The notes under the pieces: generated by a model
Databases searched by the model: none
The model's input: only the letters and a program-made list of their open reading frames with translations
What the model was told of the DNA's origin: nothing
Position numbers and translations under genes: made by a program
Assembly: GCF_000003815.2 (NCBI RefSeq)
Contig: NC_049991.1
Coordinates: 21,616,015-21,644,991, forward strand
DNA from: Branchiostoma floridae
Lineage: Eukaryota; Chordata; Leptocardii; Amphioxiformes; Branchiostomatidae
Reading direction: 5' to 3'
DNA length: 28,977 nucleotides
Part shown: in pieces, positions 7,600 through 17,930 of the stretch
Position numbering within the stretch: the first letter of the stretch is position 1
How the letters are laid out: every line of letters starts with the position of its first letter

Positions 7600-7700
7600 A
7601 ACAAGTCCCAATTAGCAAGAACTAATCAGCATCAGGGTAATTAGCAGACCCGGAGTGGCGGAAGCGATCCCTGAGCTCGTTTATTCCCCTCATTACCCAC
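7600..7700. promoter_or_regulatory. Candidate homeodomain-site cluster
   Basis: Homeodomain-type core sites occur within 37 bp: CAATTAG (7609-7615), TAATC (7623-7627) and TAATTAGC (7638-7645). They sit in a stretch free of detectable transposons and with higher sequence complexity than its neighbours. This is the texture of a conserved non-coding element, but conservation cannot be tested here. Confidence 0.3.
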
Positions 7701-7924
7701 ACATGTCACGCCAACAGCGCTGGTTATTTCTATCTGACACGGAATCATTCTGGTGTTTTCGTGTTTCTGTCAGTTATCTCAAATCTGGGTCAATCTTAAG
7801 TTAACACCGAGATTTTTTTAATACACTACTCGAAAATGAAGGACGAATGCAAGGTGTTTGTGACAGTTTTAACTGTATTTGAATTGCACACGTACGCTAC
7901 ACTAGGCAGCTAGCTGCTATTGTG

Positions 7925-8874
<950 letters not shown>

Positions 8875-8918
<44 letters not shown>
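8875..8918. repeat. TA microsatellite
   Basis: Uninterrupted TA dinucleotides follow directly on the right terminus of the element at 8045-8874. Confidence 0.95.
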
Positions 8919-8923
<5 letters not shown>

Positions 8924-9440
8924 AGTTCAATGACATTTATAATTATTCTTACCTTGAGTTTTCTTCAGTTGTTTCTTACGTCTCCACCACATGTATATGT
9001 ACTAGCTGCATGTTTTGCAAATTGATGTGTTACTATTAGAAGCAACCCAGCAAAAACACGTTAGATCAGGCTGAATGCAGGCTTATCATACATACAGAAA
9101 TCCGCACACACAATAAAGTAATGTTCACGACTTCACAGTTCATTTGAATCAAGTTACAAAAACATTAATATTGCCATGAGAAAACATCACTTCTGAATAC
9201 ATCCGTGCCAACCACCTGCCTCGCTATTCTACTCCGGCAGCCCTCCGGTATAATGAGCTATATATACTTATCGGCGCCGCAGGCCCAGCATCGTGCACTT
9301 TCAAAAGAAACAATTTAAAATATACAATACATGAAATCAAGCAATATGCCGGGTAGTTTAGATTTTTGGGGCTTTTTATGGAAGAGTACTATGGGGATCT
9401 ATGAAAACCGCTACGGCGGAACATTCGATATCATCTGATA
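8919..9440. other. Unassigned spacer
   Basis: AT-rich; no gene or repeat recognised. Confidence 0.4.
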
Positions 9441-9442
9441 CG

Positions 9443-9570
9443 TTTATGAAGGTTAGACATCCAGGTAAGTAATGTTCAAATATAATTAAATCTCTACAAC
9501 TGGATAAAAAAAGCGGATATTTACTTCCCGATATTTCGAGTGACACCCATCACTCTTCTTCAGCGTCACT
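9443..9570 (-). repeat. Full-length-looking copy of the hairpin repeat family
   Basis: Read on the minus strand from 9570, the order is GCTGAAGAAGAGTGATGGGT, GTCACTCGAAATATCGGGAA, GTAAATATCC, ATCCAGTTGTAGAG, and then TTACCTGGATGTCTAACC close to 9451. This copy links the hairpin part (seen at 7300-7450) to the 3' end (seen at 1297-1325 and 11420-11440), which shows they are one family. Stem GAGTGA/TCACTC spans 9538-9555. Confidence 0.7.
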
Positions 9571-9954
9571 AGAATGAACTAGCAGAACAATTCCATACAA
9601 GTACAGCTAACTAGAAAAACTGGTTTAACCACTAAATCGTTAGGGTCATATGCAAAAAGTTACTGAAATGTAAATCATGTTAGCATAGTTTCCTATGGTT
9701 AGACAACACCATAGGAAAAAAAATAATGTCCTTTGTGATGCAAGGCGGGGTCCCATGTACTGGAAAGTTGTAGAGATTGAATTATATTTTATGATGTCAT
9801 TTGATCCATTGGAGCAGAATTATGCCGTAAATCTTCGGCCCCGTCTGAGCGTTTTTTTGGAATCTTCCAAAATAAAACCTGACCCGCCATTCAGGCTGCT
9901 GCTTTGAAACCCGATGCCGGCCCGGCGCGGAATTGCCCTTATTGTAACACAGCT
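9571..9954. other. Spacer with a perfect hairpin
   Basis: The inverted repeat TTTCCTATGGT/ACCATAGGAAA (9689-9699 and 9708-9718, loop 8 nt) is the only structure seen. The 70-codon plus-strand frame starting in it has no recognisable domain. GATGCCGGCCCGGCGCGG at 9912 is reminiscent of the CCGGGGCC MITE ends, but the partner end is not visible. Confidence 0.4.
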
Positions 9955-10850
9955 CTAGCTTTGTTTGAAATGTTTGTTTGAAGTTCATCATTACAGGCAA
10001 AAACAGAATACCGAATTCAGAACAGTAATCCAATCATCTAACACCTGGTCTTGACGAGATAAAAACACCAATACAGATCCTTATAAATATGTACCTAGGG
10101 AAAGAATAGCTTTATGTTTACCGCAGTAACGGTTTAATTCATGCTTCAAAAGAATTGTTTGAAATCCATCGTCACAGGCGACAACTGAATAGCGTATTAA
10201 GAATAATAATCCAACCATCTAACACCTGGTCCTGATGAGATTAAAAAAACATCTCCACAGATCCTTATTTATTTTATTTATTTTATTCTATTCGCATTCG
10301 TTTTTCGAGCATTGGACAAGAAGCTCACAAAGAGCTTATGGAGGTCTTCTGCTCTGTATTACATACAATGACAATCAAAAGTAACAAAATTGAGATTATA
10401 ACGAAACGTATAACTTAAGATGACATGAACATAAACGTCATTTTGCAACATAAGAATAACATAAATACTAACAACAAAACGGGCTAAAGCGCATACAAGG
10501 CTGGCATTACCAATCAATTTCAAACCAGATTAAGTAAATCTTCCGGTCATTTTGATAAAATTGAAAACACAGATCCTTATATGTATGTACCTAGGGAAAG
10601 AATAACTTCATGTTTACCGCAGTAACTTCTAACGGTTTAATTCAGGCTTCAAAAGAATTGTTTGAAATTCATCATTGCAGACAACAACTGAATACCGAAT
10701 ATAGAACAGTAATCCAACCATCTAACACCTGGTCTTGATTATATCAAAAAAATATCTCCACAGATCCTTTTATGAACGTAGCGAGAGAGAGGAGCTTTGT
10801 GTTTACCACAATGACTTCAAACGGTTTAGTTCGTGCACACATCACAGGCC
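9955..10850. repeat. Satellite-like tandem repeat, ~184-191-bp unit
   Basis: The word ACAGATCC marks the units at 10073, 10257 (interrupted by a LINE), 10569 and 10760. Each complete unit contains ACCTAGGGAAAGAATA, TGTTTACCGCAGTAAC, CAAAAGAATTGTTTGAAAT and CATCTAACACCTGGTC. A partial unit precedes (9960-10072). The last unit decays after about 10850. Spacing is 184 bp (copy 2) and 191 bp (copy 3). Confidence 0.85.
10269..10567 (-). mobile_element. 5'-truncated LINE with 13-bp TSD
   Basis: An insertion of 299 bp splits a tandem-repeat unit. CACAGATCCTTAT lies on both sides (10256-10268 and 10568-10580); removing one copy plus the insert restores the unit. The left edge is an AAATA-rich tail when read on the minus strand, preceded by a poorly conserved frame reading LARFVVSIYVILML, similar in position and character to LINE C-termini. 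The orientation is therefore minus. No catalytic domain remains. Confidence 0.8.
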
Positions 10851-11041
10851 TTCCGTGCTATTTTCGGCAACATCACAACACGACTCCGCCGGAAGCTTGG
10901 GGAGATGTTTTGGTCATGAAGCAACCAGAGAGTCAGTGGAACTTTCACGACGCGTTTTGCACGGAATCTTTCAAAACTTTTTTGATAGTTTTCACAGATG
11001 TCGAGTCTTTCCAACATTTCTCGAAGATGATCTGCCTCTTT

Positions 11042-11365
11042 CTCGAGAGAGAGGAAAGAGAAAAGAGATCAGAAGAGAAAGAGAGAGGGAAGAGAGTAGA
11101 GAAAGAGAGAGAGAGAGAAGAGGTAGAGAAAGGTGAGAGAGAAAAGAAAGAAGAGAGAGAGAGAAAGAGAGGAGAAATAAAGAGAGAGGAGAGAAAGGAG
11201 AGAGAAGTGGGAGAAGAGATAGAGAGTATGAGGGAGAGAAGAGAAATAAAGAGAGTCTGAGGAGAGAGAAAGCAGAGAGAGAAGTGAGATAGGAGAGAGA
11301 GAGAGGCGAGAGAGGGGGAGAGAAATTAGAGAGAGAGTAAGAGGGGCAGAAGAGAGAAAGGCAGA
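11042..11365 (+). repeat. ~320-bp polypurine (GA-rich) tract
   Basis: The plus strand is almost entirely purine, mostly GAGA with AAAGA and GGAGA variants, over more than 300 bp. The open frames across it (Arg/Glu on plus, Ser/Leu/Phe on minus) are low-complexity artefacts. From general knowledge, such tracts can form triplex (H-DNA) and stall polymerases. Confidence 0.9.
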
Positions 11366-11370
11366 ACGTT

Positions 11371-11440
11371 CCCAACAACATATCCAGTTGCTTGAGTAGC
11401 TGCTATTGGGCGTGTCTTATTACCGGGATGTCTAACCTTC
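11371..11440 (+). repeat. Uninterrupted 3' half of the hairpin repeat family
   Basis: This copy reads from TATCCAGTTGCTTGAG through TCTTATTACCGGGATG to TCTAACCTTC without a break. It supplies the empty-site reference for the LINE insertion at 912-1290. Confidence 0.75.
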
Positions 11441-12357
11441 CACTTTTGAGATGCCGCGCACGTGCGGAGTTGGACAGATACGCAGAGGAGTTTGACAGGT
11501 AACCAGAGCTCCACCGGATGTGGCAGCGAACTCGCACCTCTGATCTGAGAGCTGACATTTCCTCTGGCGGGTCCAAAGGCGCCGACTCGATAGGAAAGCA
11601 CAAACATCACTTCAAAGCCGGCCCAGCGTTTCAAGAAATCATAAGTCAAGTTGGCGTGCGTCTGTAAAGGTTAGGAAAGATGCAAGACTGTCAGAGCGAA
11701 TGTCAGGGCGACGAGAGCGCAGGCTTCCGGGGAGTACGGCAGGTTCTCAGCGGATCTGCTATTTCTAGAGCGGAAGGTGGAGAGTTCTATATAAGAACAT
11801 GTCAGAGTACTCTGAGTACCCTTGAGTGAAAGAGGGCGAGTGAGTGAGTAACCTGATTACCTGCGATGTGTACGTGCAGAGAGCCGCGTCCACCGGAAGC
11901 GCGCGAGAAAACACACAGAAACGTCTTCTTAACGTGTTACCTCCAGGAAAATAAGGGCATTGCTTTTGGTGTGCATGTGTTTTGTGTCTAACTCTCTCTC
12001 TCTCTCTCTCTCTCTCAACCAATCTGTATTTATTTGTGTTACCTGATATTTGTGTCCAGCATAACTTTAGAACCTCTGAATGCGCGAGGCCAACACGGAA
12101 ACGGGAACACATGTTTGTTTGTTTGAACCTTTTTTTCTATGACGCTACCAGCGTGTTAGCATTATTGTGTTGATTAATCTGCTTGTGAGTGAGTGTACAT
12201 TATTGTACTGTCATCGGTTCACCAAGCGCGCTCCTTCTTCTTACCTGACGGGTAGTCGTGACTGGAGGAAGTGAACCGGCAAAGCGCCTGTTGCTTCCAA
12301 TACTTCTCCTATGCCTGTAGCTGCAACATGATGTGTTAAACACCAGTTCTTTGCTAG
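11441..12357. other. Unassigned stretch with CT microsatellite
   Basis: A CT repeat spans 11992-12016. A TATATAAG box-like word occurs at 11789-11796, but no initiator or downstream gene supports it. Open frames here have no recognisable domain. Confidence 0.4.
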
Positions 12358-12359
12358 TA

Positions 12360-13194
12360 CAGTGGAAGCCGCTTAATTGCACACACCATTTGCCAATGTA
12401 TTTCGTGCAATTATCCGAATGCACTCGTTCTCATTGAAATGTCGAAAATTGCATTTTTTTGGGTCGAAAAATAAATCGGCTTTATTTACACTGAAAACTA
12501 CTTGGTTGTTTGCGAAAATTCCTCTTTTAACCATAGCCAAAAAATGGCAACTTATTATTTTCGGTCCCATTGGCATTACAGGGCATGTAACAAACGTTAC
12601 CGGTAACGTTTGTTACAACAGTAGACTTAACCCTGTTTTCTTCGAAAGGACTTACCTTATTGACTTCATCATTTAGGTATAAGTGGATGTCCATAGGGAC
12701 ATTTGAAAAGTGGGCAGCTTTTTTACACCAAGTCAAGTAGAAAGCTTAGACAGCATCGAACAATGGTAACGTTTGTTACAGTCATTTCTGTACAACATTT
12801 TGGTAAGCAAGGTGGGAACTGAATTATTACATTTTTGGCAACTATTTGAATTCTTCGTTTCTTCTCAGGCGACAGCCATTTTTTAGGGTGTGAAATCCCA
12901 CCCGTGGCTATAATAATCTTCTAACCCATCAACCTATACGAATGTTGTTGTGCATCTTTTGTAAAACATTACAGGGGTTGTGGAAAAATGAAGGAACCAG
13001 TGAAGTTGTCTATAATTTGCTCCATATCAAGGCGTAAAGTCAGGCGACAGCATTTCGACATTTAAATGAGAACGAGCCAATGGTGCAACAAAGCGAAGTT
13101 TTTAAGCTGGACCGCACAACAATGGGATTTGAGGATTTCGTGCAATGAACGCAAGTGTGCGATTATCCGGGGTGCAATTAACTGGCCTCTACTG
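12360..13194. mobile_element. Pogo/Tigger-like non-autonomous element
   Basis: The left end CAGTGGAAGCCGCTTAATTG and the reverse complement of the right end, CAGTAGAGGCCAGTTAATTG, form inverted termini immediately inside TA dinucleotides (12358-12359 and 13195-13196). GATTATCCG or AATTATCCG words follow inward. A second inverted block, CTCGTTCTCATT plus AAATGTCGAAA, lies about 70-100 bp inside both ends. CAGT starts, TA TSDs and TTATCCG-type termini are typical of pogo/Tigger elements of the Tc1/mariner group. The 835-bp interior has no recognisable transposase. Confidence 0.8.
12586..12617. repeat. Perfect 32-bp palindrome
   Basis: The half-site TGTAACAAACGTTACC is followed with no spacer by its exact reverse complement. 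Half of the motif, GGTAACGTTTGTTACA, recurs at 12766-12781. It lies inside the pogo-like element. Confidence 0.97.
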
Positions 13195-13319
13195 TATTGC
13201 ATACCCGGTAAACCGTCTCATATTGGGAAGATTCCTACTCTCTTACGAGGTCGTTCCTTAACGTGCCCTCCCCAAACACGGGACCTCCTATCAGCGAGAC
13301 CGCTCGAACCGAAGCTAGG

Positions 13320-13450
13320 AACTCACTTTCACCTGAGTGAAAAGAGGAGATTCGTGGTAGTAACCATCGCACAACTCTGGTTGCATGTCTAGGGATTCAA
13401 AGCCAGGATCTCTGGGCTCTGCGCCCAACACGCTGGCCGCATGTCAACAC
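13320..13450 (-). mobile_element. tRNA-derived SINE-like repeat, second copy
   Basis: On the minus strand, TGCGGCCAGCG (A-box-like, near 13441-13431) and GGCTTTGAATCCC (B-box-like, 13404-13392) are spaced as in a tRNA. The adjoining block (CACCTGAGTGAAAAGAGGAG, 13331-13350) corresponds to the module at 1641-1775. Together with 13-176, this defines one dispersed family. Confidence 0.6.
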
Positions 13451-13571
13451 CTCGAGCTCCTACTGATAACGCATATCGTTTAGCTGTTTTTCTTTTTTAA
13501 CGAGTTTGCTCATTGCAAGGCCATAGACCACTTCTAGGCACCGAACTACGCTCACCATAGCAGCATCAGGC

Positions 13572-13763
13572 CTGGATCACATTTCCAAACCGGGGCCCGG
13601 CCAGGATGTTTTAAGAAATGAAAAATCAAATTGTATACCATGAAAAATACACAAATTATGCCCTTGTTTTTGTTTTACATTTTGTGTATTTTGATGTCTT
13701 TTATATCTTTTTTTTTCGCTCTAGATAGATGTCCGGACGGGCCCCTTTTTTTAAATGTGACAG
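13572..13763. mobile_element. ~190-bp MITE, CCGGGGCC family (copy 1)
   Basis: The left end reads CTGGATCACATTTCCAAACC then GGGGCCCGGCCAGG. The reverse-complemented right end reads CTGTCACATTTAAAAAAAGG then GGCCCGTCCGG. The AT-rich interior has no coding content. Its length matches the copies at 15317 and 16340. Confidence 0.65.
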
Positions 13764-13957
13764 AAAGTCAGAAACATCGAGATTCAGCAAGTTCGACTAA
13801 CTGACTCGATAGGCAAAGCAGGGGTTACGAGGCTGCTCGGGAAATTTTCTACCCCATTTAGCCGGAATGGTTTTATCTGCTCCGCGGGGAAGGTCCCCTA
13901 CTCTTTTCGGTAAGATCCACGTGAGTGCTTCCTGTCTTGACCAGGCACCTTTAAAAC

Positions 13958-14326
13958 TCACTCACTCACTCACGGCCCATAACCTCAGTGGTCGTAGGGG
14001 CTCCACAACATCCAGTAGCGGTGATCTTTGCCCATATCGCTCTGTCCTCTGATGAGTTGTTCAGTGCTTAGGCCAGTCCATGTCTTGATGTTGTCCAGCC
14101 ACGTCTTCCTTGGCCTCCCTCGTTTCCTCCCTCCTGCTACTGTACCTTGTAGTATGATCTTAGCGACGGAGTTGTGCCGGCATATATGGCCGAACCAGTT
14201 CAGCTTCCTGCGCTTGACCATGGACAGGAGTGGTTCTTGCTTGCCACATGCTTCCCCTGCTTGACCGCGTACCGACTTGTTCGTCCTCCGTTGTAGGTAG
14301 GAGATGCCAAGGATTCTTCGCAGACA
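13958..14326 (-). mobile_element. 5'-truncated LINE with 8-bp TSD
   Basis: The minus-strand LINE 3' end has a GTGA-repeat tail (13958-13973). TTTAAAAC flanks both sides (13950-13957 and 14327-14334), which I take as the target-site duplication. The 369-bp insert starts directly in coding sequence (CLRRILGISY), so it was truncated during reverse transcription. Confidence 0.8.
13985..14326 (-). pseudogene. LINE polyprotein C-terminal remnant
   Basis: The minus-strand frame runs unbroken from 14326 to the stop at 13985. It opens CLRRILGISYLQRRTNKSV and passes through KRRKLNWFGHICRH, then GRKRGRPRKTWLDNI and WTGLSTEQL. The KRRKLxWFGHxxR and RGRPRxxWxDN motifs are hallmarks of the C-terminal region of LINE polymerases in many invertebrates. 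The reverse transcriptase and endonuclease domains are missing, so the fragment is not functional. The frame has no internal stops, pointing to a fairly recent insertion. Confidence 0.85.
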
Positions 14327-14410
14327 TTTAAAACCTAATCACGTAAACCACATGTAAACACTCTCCACTCAACCTAAGCTCTGAACCCTTTTACCCAACT
14401 TTGTAAAGCT

Positions 14411-14640
14411 GCTCCAGCTTTTCTACCGACTTACACAAAGCCGCATCAACAACCCAAACATTTACCGGGTAAACCTCTGATACCGTCGTCTGCAAATAGA
14501 TACCGCAAAGTAGGTCCTATCAGCTACTCCAGCTTTTCTATCGACTTACACAAAGCCGCAACAACAACCCGCACATTTACCGAGTAAACCCCTGATCACC
14601 TCAGGTACCGCAAAGTAGGTCCGACCAGTCCTTTCCTTGG
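14411..14640. repeat. 115-bp tandem duplication
   Basis: CTCCAGCTTTTCTACCGACT followed by TACACAAAGCCGCA recurs at 14412 and 14527. Both copies continue through CATTTACCG, GTAAACC and ATACCGCAAAGTAGGTCC or close variants. Confidence 0.85.
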
Positions 14641-15316
14641 AGATTGGGAGCCGTTTTTCTGGACACCGACCTTTTCATAACACGGACTTCAGAGGTTCGT
14701 CCCGTGGTGTGGAAATGTCACGGATTATCCTGCCTTTTGTTGATCAGTTCCTTATGTTTGCATCAAAGGGCTTTTGATATAAGCAATATCTAAGAGTAAG
14801 ATTTTAGAATCAGTGCTGTGTTTAAATCTAAAACCTTTATACATGTGTATTATATAAATGAAAAGTGCGGGCCGATTTTTAGCTTTCATGAATAAACAAG
14901 GGTTCAAACAAACAAATACATATACAACCATCTAAGTTTTAAGGTAATTCTCCAGTAAGTTGTAAGGTGTGTACGTATGTAAAAACCATCATAATTCAGA
15001 CTTTGTTGTTCCAAGACTGCGAAGTGGTATAATGAATAAAGATGTCAAAGATTTCAAAGATTTCAAAGAAATAAGTTACAGTTTGATTTTTGCCTGTCGC
15101 CGGTCATCAAACGCAACATTAGATACACACGGAGAAAAAACAAAACTGTTTTCCAACTTACGAAATTTTACTCACTGGAATTTTCAACCGAATCTCTAAG
15201 TCTCCTTTTAATGGCTATCTGACCCGGATGCTATAGACACATGATTTTTTTCGCACGCGTGACGTCAGCACTGGGTCAGAGTTCATCGGAAGTCGGCACC
15301 GCCCTCTGTCCCCGCT
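14641..15316. other. Unassigned spacer
   Basis: AT-rich; no gene or mobile element recognised. A small GATGTCAAAGATTTCAAAG duplication occurs near 15040-15070. Confidence 0.4.
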
Positions 15317-15508
15317 AAGGCCTAGGTCCCAGTTCCCAACCCGGGGCCGGGCCAGGAAGCTTTTGGAGACAAAAAAAGAATGACAAAAAAAAAAGAAAGA
15401 AAGGAAACCAAATAAACAGAACGTCATTAAAAATTCATGACCATAATTTGTTCATATTACTTGGTAAACACTTAATTTTTCGTTTCAGAAACGGGACCTA
15501 AGCCTGAG
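15317..15508. mobile_element. ~190-bp MITE, CCGGGGCC family (copy 2)
   Basis: The left end AAGGCCTAGGTCCCAGTTCC is followed by CAACCCGGGGCCGGGCCAGG. The right end, reversed, reads CAGGCTTAGGTCCCGTTTC. The interior is A-rich. Size and the CCGGGGCCGGGCCAGG block match copies 1 and 3; the right terminus is more decayed. Confidence 0.55.
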
Positions 15509-15720
15509 AGAAGTTTTGTGTGCGTGATGTAGCTAGCCTCATTCACTCCTCACACGAAACAGTAACATCAACGTACGTCACTGCGATAGGTTATTAGGGA
15601 CTAGATGATTGCCTGATTTAACTAAATGTCGACCTAAGTTTGACAATGATGAACTACCATCCGGCACATAAACATAAACTAGTGACAACCTGTCCAGTTT
15701 AGCTCAGCTAACAGCCTCTT

Positions 15721-15810
15721 AGACTCAAGACATGAGGAGATATTTACGCTGCGCCCTTCCATATAAGACTCAAGACTTCAGGAGATATTTATGCTGCGGC
15801 CTTCCATATA
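15721..15810. repeat. 45-bp direct duplication
   Basis: AGACTCAAGACATGAGGAGA at 15721 and AGACTCAAGACTTCAGGAGA at 15766 start two near-identical 45-bp units that both run through GCTGCG and CCTTCCATATA. Confidence 0.9.
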
Positions 15811-16339
15811 AGCCTGGAGTGTTAACCTTTCATAGAGCGCACATCACTCATGATGCTGTTTGGCAGTTACAGCCTCTCACTGCGCTTCCGCACGGACGCT
15901 GGGTGATTGGGTTATGTTTTTTTCACTTCCGAACATTAAACTTTTGTCATGACACGACATTGTCTATCTTTAAACATAATGAAAAGGTAAGGCTATATTG
16001 AGAAACGGTGTCGGAGTTGTTTTTCCGGACCATTCCATTGGGCATTCAAATAGGGGTGGCTAGCTAGGGATAGAATTCGTCATTTGCTTTAGTTTTTCTA
16101 CACACACATTTGCACTTCAAACACATATCCAAACTTAGTCATATTTTTGTGAAAACGTCTGCATGGCTGCGAAGAGAGAGTAGTCGGTCTACACAAGAAA
16201 ATATGAGTGCGTGTGGCAATATCATCTCCCTGTGTACCAACGCGCAGAGTGTTCCATCGGACTGTGTACATGTGGATATTCTAGTTTAGGTTTATTTCTA
16301 ACCCGAGTAACAGACATTGCTAACGATGTAGCCCGAGTA
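15811..16339. other. Unassigned spacer
   Basis: No gene or repeat recognised. Confidence 0.4.
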
Positions 16340-16534
16340 CTGCGTCACATTTCCAAACCGGTGCCCGGTCAGGCAACGTTTGGGAACAAAAAGTATCATA
16401 TATAAGACCTCAAACTGCACAAGAAGTAAAGAGAATAGTCGTGCGCATTACTTGTGTATATTTTCACGTGTGCATTTCTATTTTCATTTCCACAAACAGC
16501 CCGACCCGGCCCCAGTTTGAAACTGTGACGTCAG
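16340..16534. mobile_element. ~190-bp MITE, CCGGGGCC family (copy 3)
   Basis: The left end CTGCGTCACATTTCCAAACC precedes GGTGCCCGGTCAGGC. The right end, reversed, reads CTGACGTCACAGTTTCAAAC, then TGGGGCCGGGTCGGGC. The two ends align over about 38 bp. This is the best-preserved terminal pair of the three copies. No unambiguous TSD was found. Confidence 0.7.
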
Positions 16535-17629
16535 CCTCAGCCGAGTTGAGTACGGACTTCTCGAGTGTTTTATGAAATTATACAAAATAGAAATAAATAA
16601 ATACTGAGAATTAAAAAGCACAACAACCAAAAACCAAAGGGTGTAGCTGTCTCGTACCGTCCTAAATAGCCAACTACATAATTATCTATAAACTCACAAC
16701 ACAAAAGTATAAAGAAGTAATAATGAACGTAAGCAAAAGAGACGATGAGTATAAAAAAAGGTAAGAGTAGTAATAAGGGTAAAAAGGTCGCCCCAGGCGG
16801 TCAGGTTTGAAAGCTTTTTGGCCTAAAACGTCCCGGAAATATACTGTTTTCAGAAGCATCTCCGGCGCACGTACACTGCATACATACATGCGAGAGGAAT
16901 CCATGATTTATCTGACAAGTTAACTGAACTATTTCCCATAGCGCTGAGACTGTGCCTGAAATAAACTCCATATGTATCTTACTTTCATGCAGCTTCAGCC
17001 AAGCTTAATGGAATCCTTTAATAAGAACTGACGGGTGGAAGCGACAGCCGCCCCCCCCCCCTTCACGTCTGCCTTAAGAGTCCCACTCGGCAAGCGAAAG
17101 TAGCGCGCTAAATTTAGCTGTGCGGTTTTTCGTGGGCGGGAGATGAACTCACACGGGCCTTGTCTCAGCTAATGGAATACATTTTCAAAAGGATATCAGT
17201 TTGTTTCGGAAGCTGATTCCCGACACACACTAGGCTGAGTACCTAAATGCAACCATGTCGCAACTAGAGGTGACTGTCAACCTATCAGTCTTAAGCTTAT
17301 GTCCGAGTTCTTGTAAAATTGGAGTCAGAGATCAAGCACAAAGGATTGCGGGTTAGTTGGAAATGGCTATTTAAGGAATTTTGGTACCGTCGAATCATAT
17401 TAGAGAAGTTGCATATTATGTCCCTTATAATGTTCGGTGTTTTGTTTTGTTTAATGAACAATAGATACAAATTACTGTACTCGCATTATATATCATGAAC
17501 GTTACCGGTATAACATGCCTTTGGTGTAGAGCATGAGCATAGCAGGCACGCAACGCGGGTTTACTAGTAGTATATAACACGGAGCCACATGCCATACCTA
17601 ACTTTTGCATATCTAATCCCGGGCGCTGT
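16535..17629. other. Unassigned spacer
   Basis: A poly-C run lies at about 17051-17061. The minus-strand frame at 16686-16904 has no recognisable domain. Nothing else seen. Confidence 0.4.
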
Positions 17630-17805
17630 TTATAAGTTTCTAGTGAGGACTCACCTACTTTAGTTGGCCTCAGTCTAAATAAATGTTTATGAATATCCAG
17701 TGAGGACTCATCGACAGTACTTGGCGGCACTCTAAATTAATGTTTAACCAAATATCTAGTCAGGACTCGTCAACTCTACTCGGCGACACGATTAAAAATT
17801 AACTG
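17630..17805. repeat. 57-59-bp tandem repeat, 3 decaying copies
   Basis: AGTGAGGACTCA-type words start at 17642, 17699 and 17758. Units continue to TCTAAATNAATGTTTA. On the minus strand the first two units read in frame as VDESSLDIHKHLF and VGESSLETYKQR, but the third carries stops. Confidence 0.75.
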
Positions 17806-17930
17806 AAATTATACCGATACGCCGTAGATGCAGATCACTGCGGCTTCATTTGTGCGGCAATTATGTACAATATGATTTTCGCTCAGTCAAATGATACACC
17901 GCAATGAGGAAGATTACCAGGTTCCACTTA

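Noticed and set aside
10772-11260. 162-codon plus-strand frame running into the GA-rich tract
   Set aside because: Its first half derives from a satellite unit and its second half is low-complexity Arg/Glu from GAGA repeats; no domain is visible.
11780-11860. TATATAAG as a core promoter
   Set aside because: No downstream coding exon, initiator or conserved context; TATA-like words are common in this AT-rich DNA.
17640-17780. TGAYGAGTCC in the 57-59-bp repeat, as in hammerhead satellite RNAs
   Set aside because: The matching GGACGAAAC part is missing in all three units.
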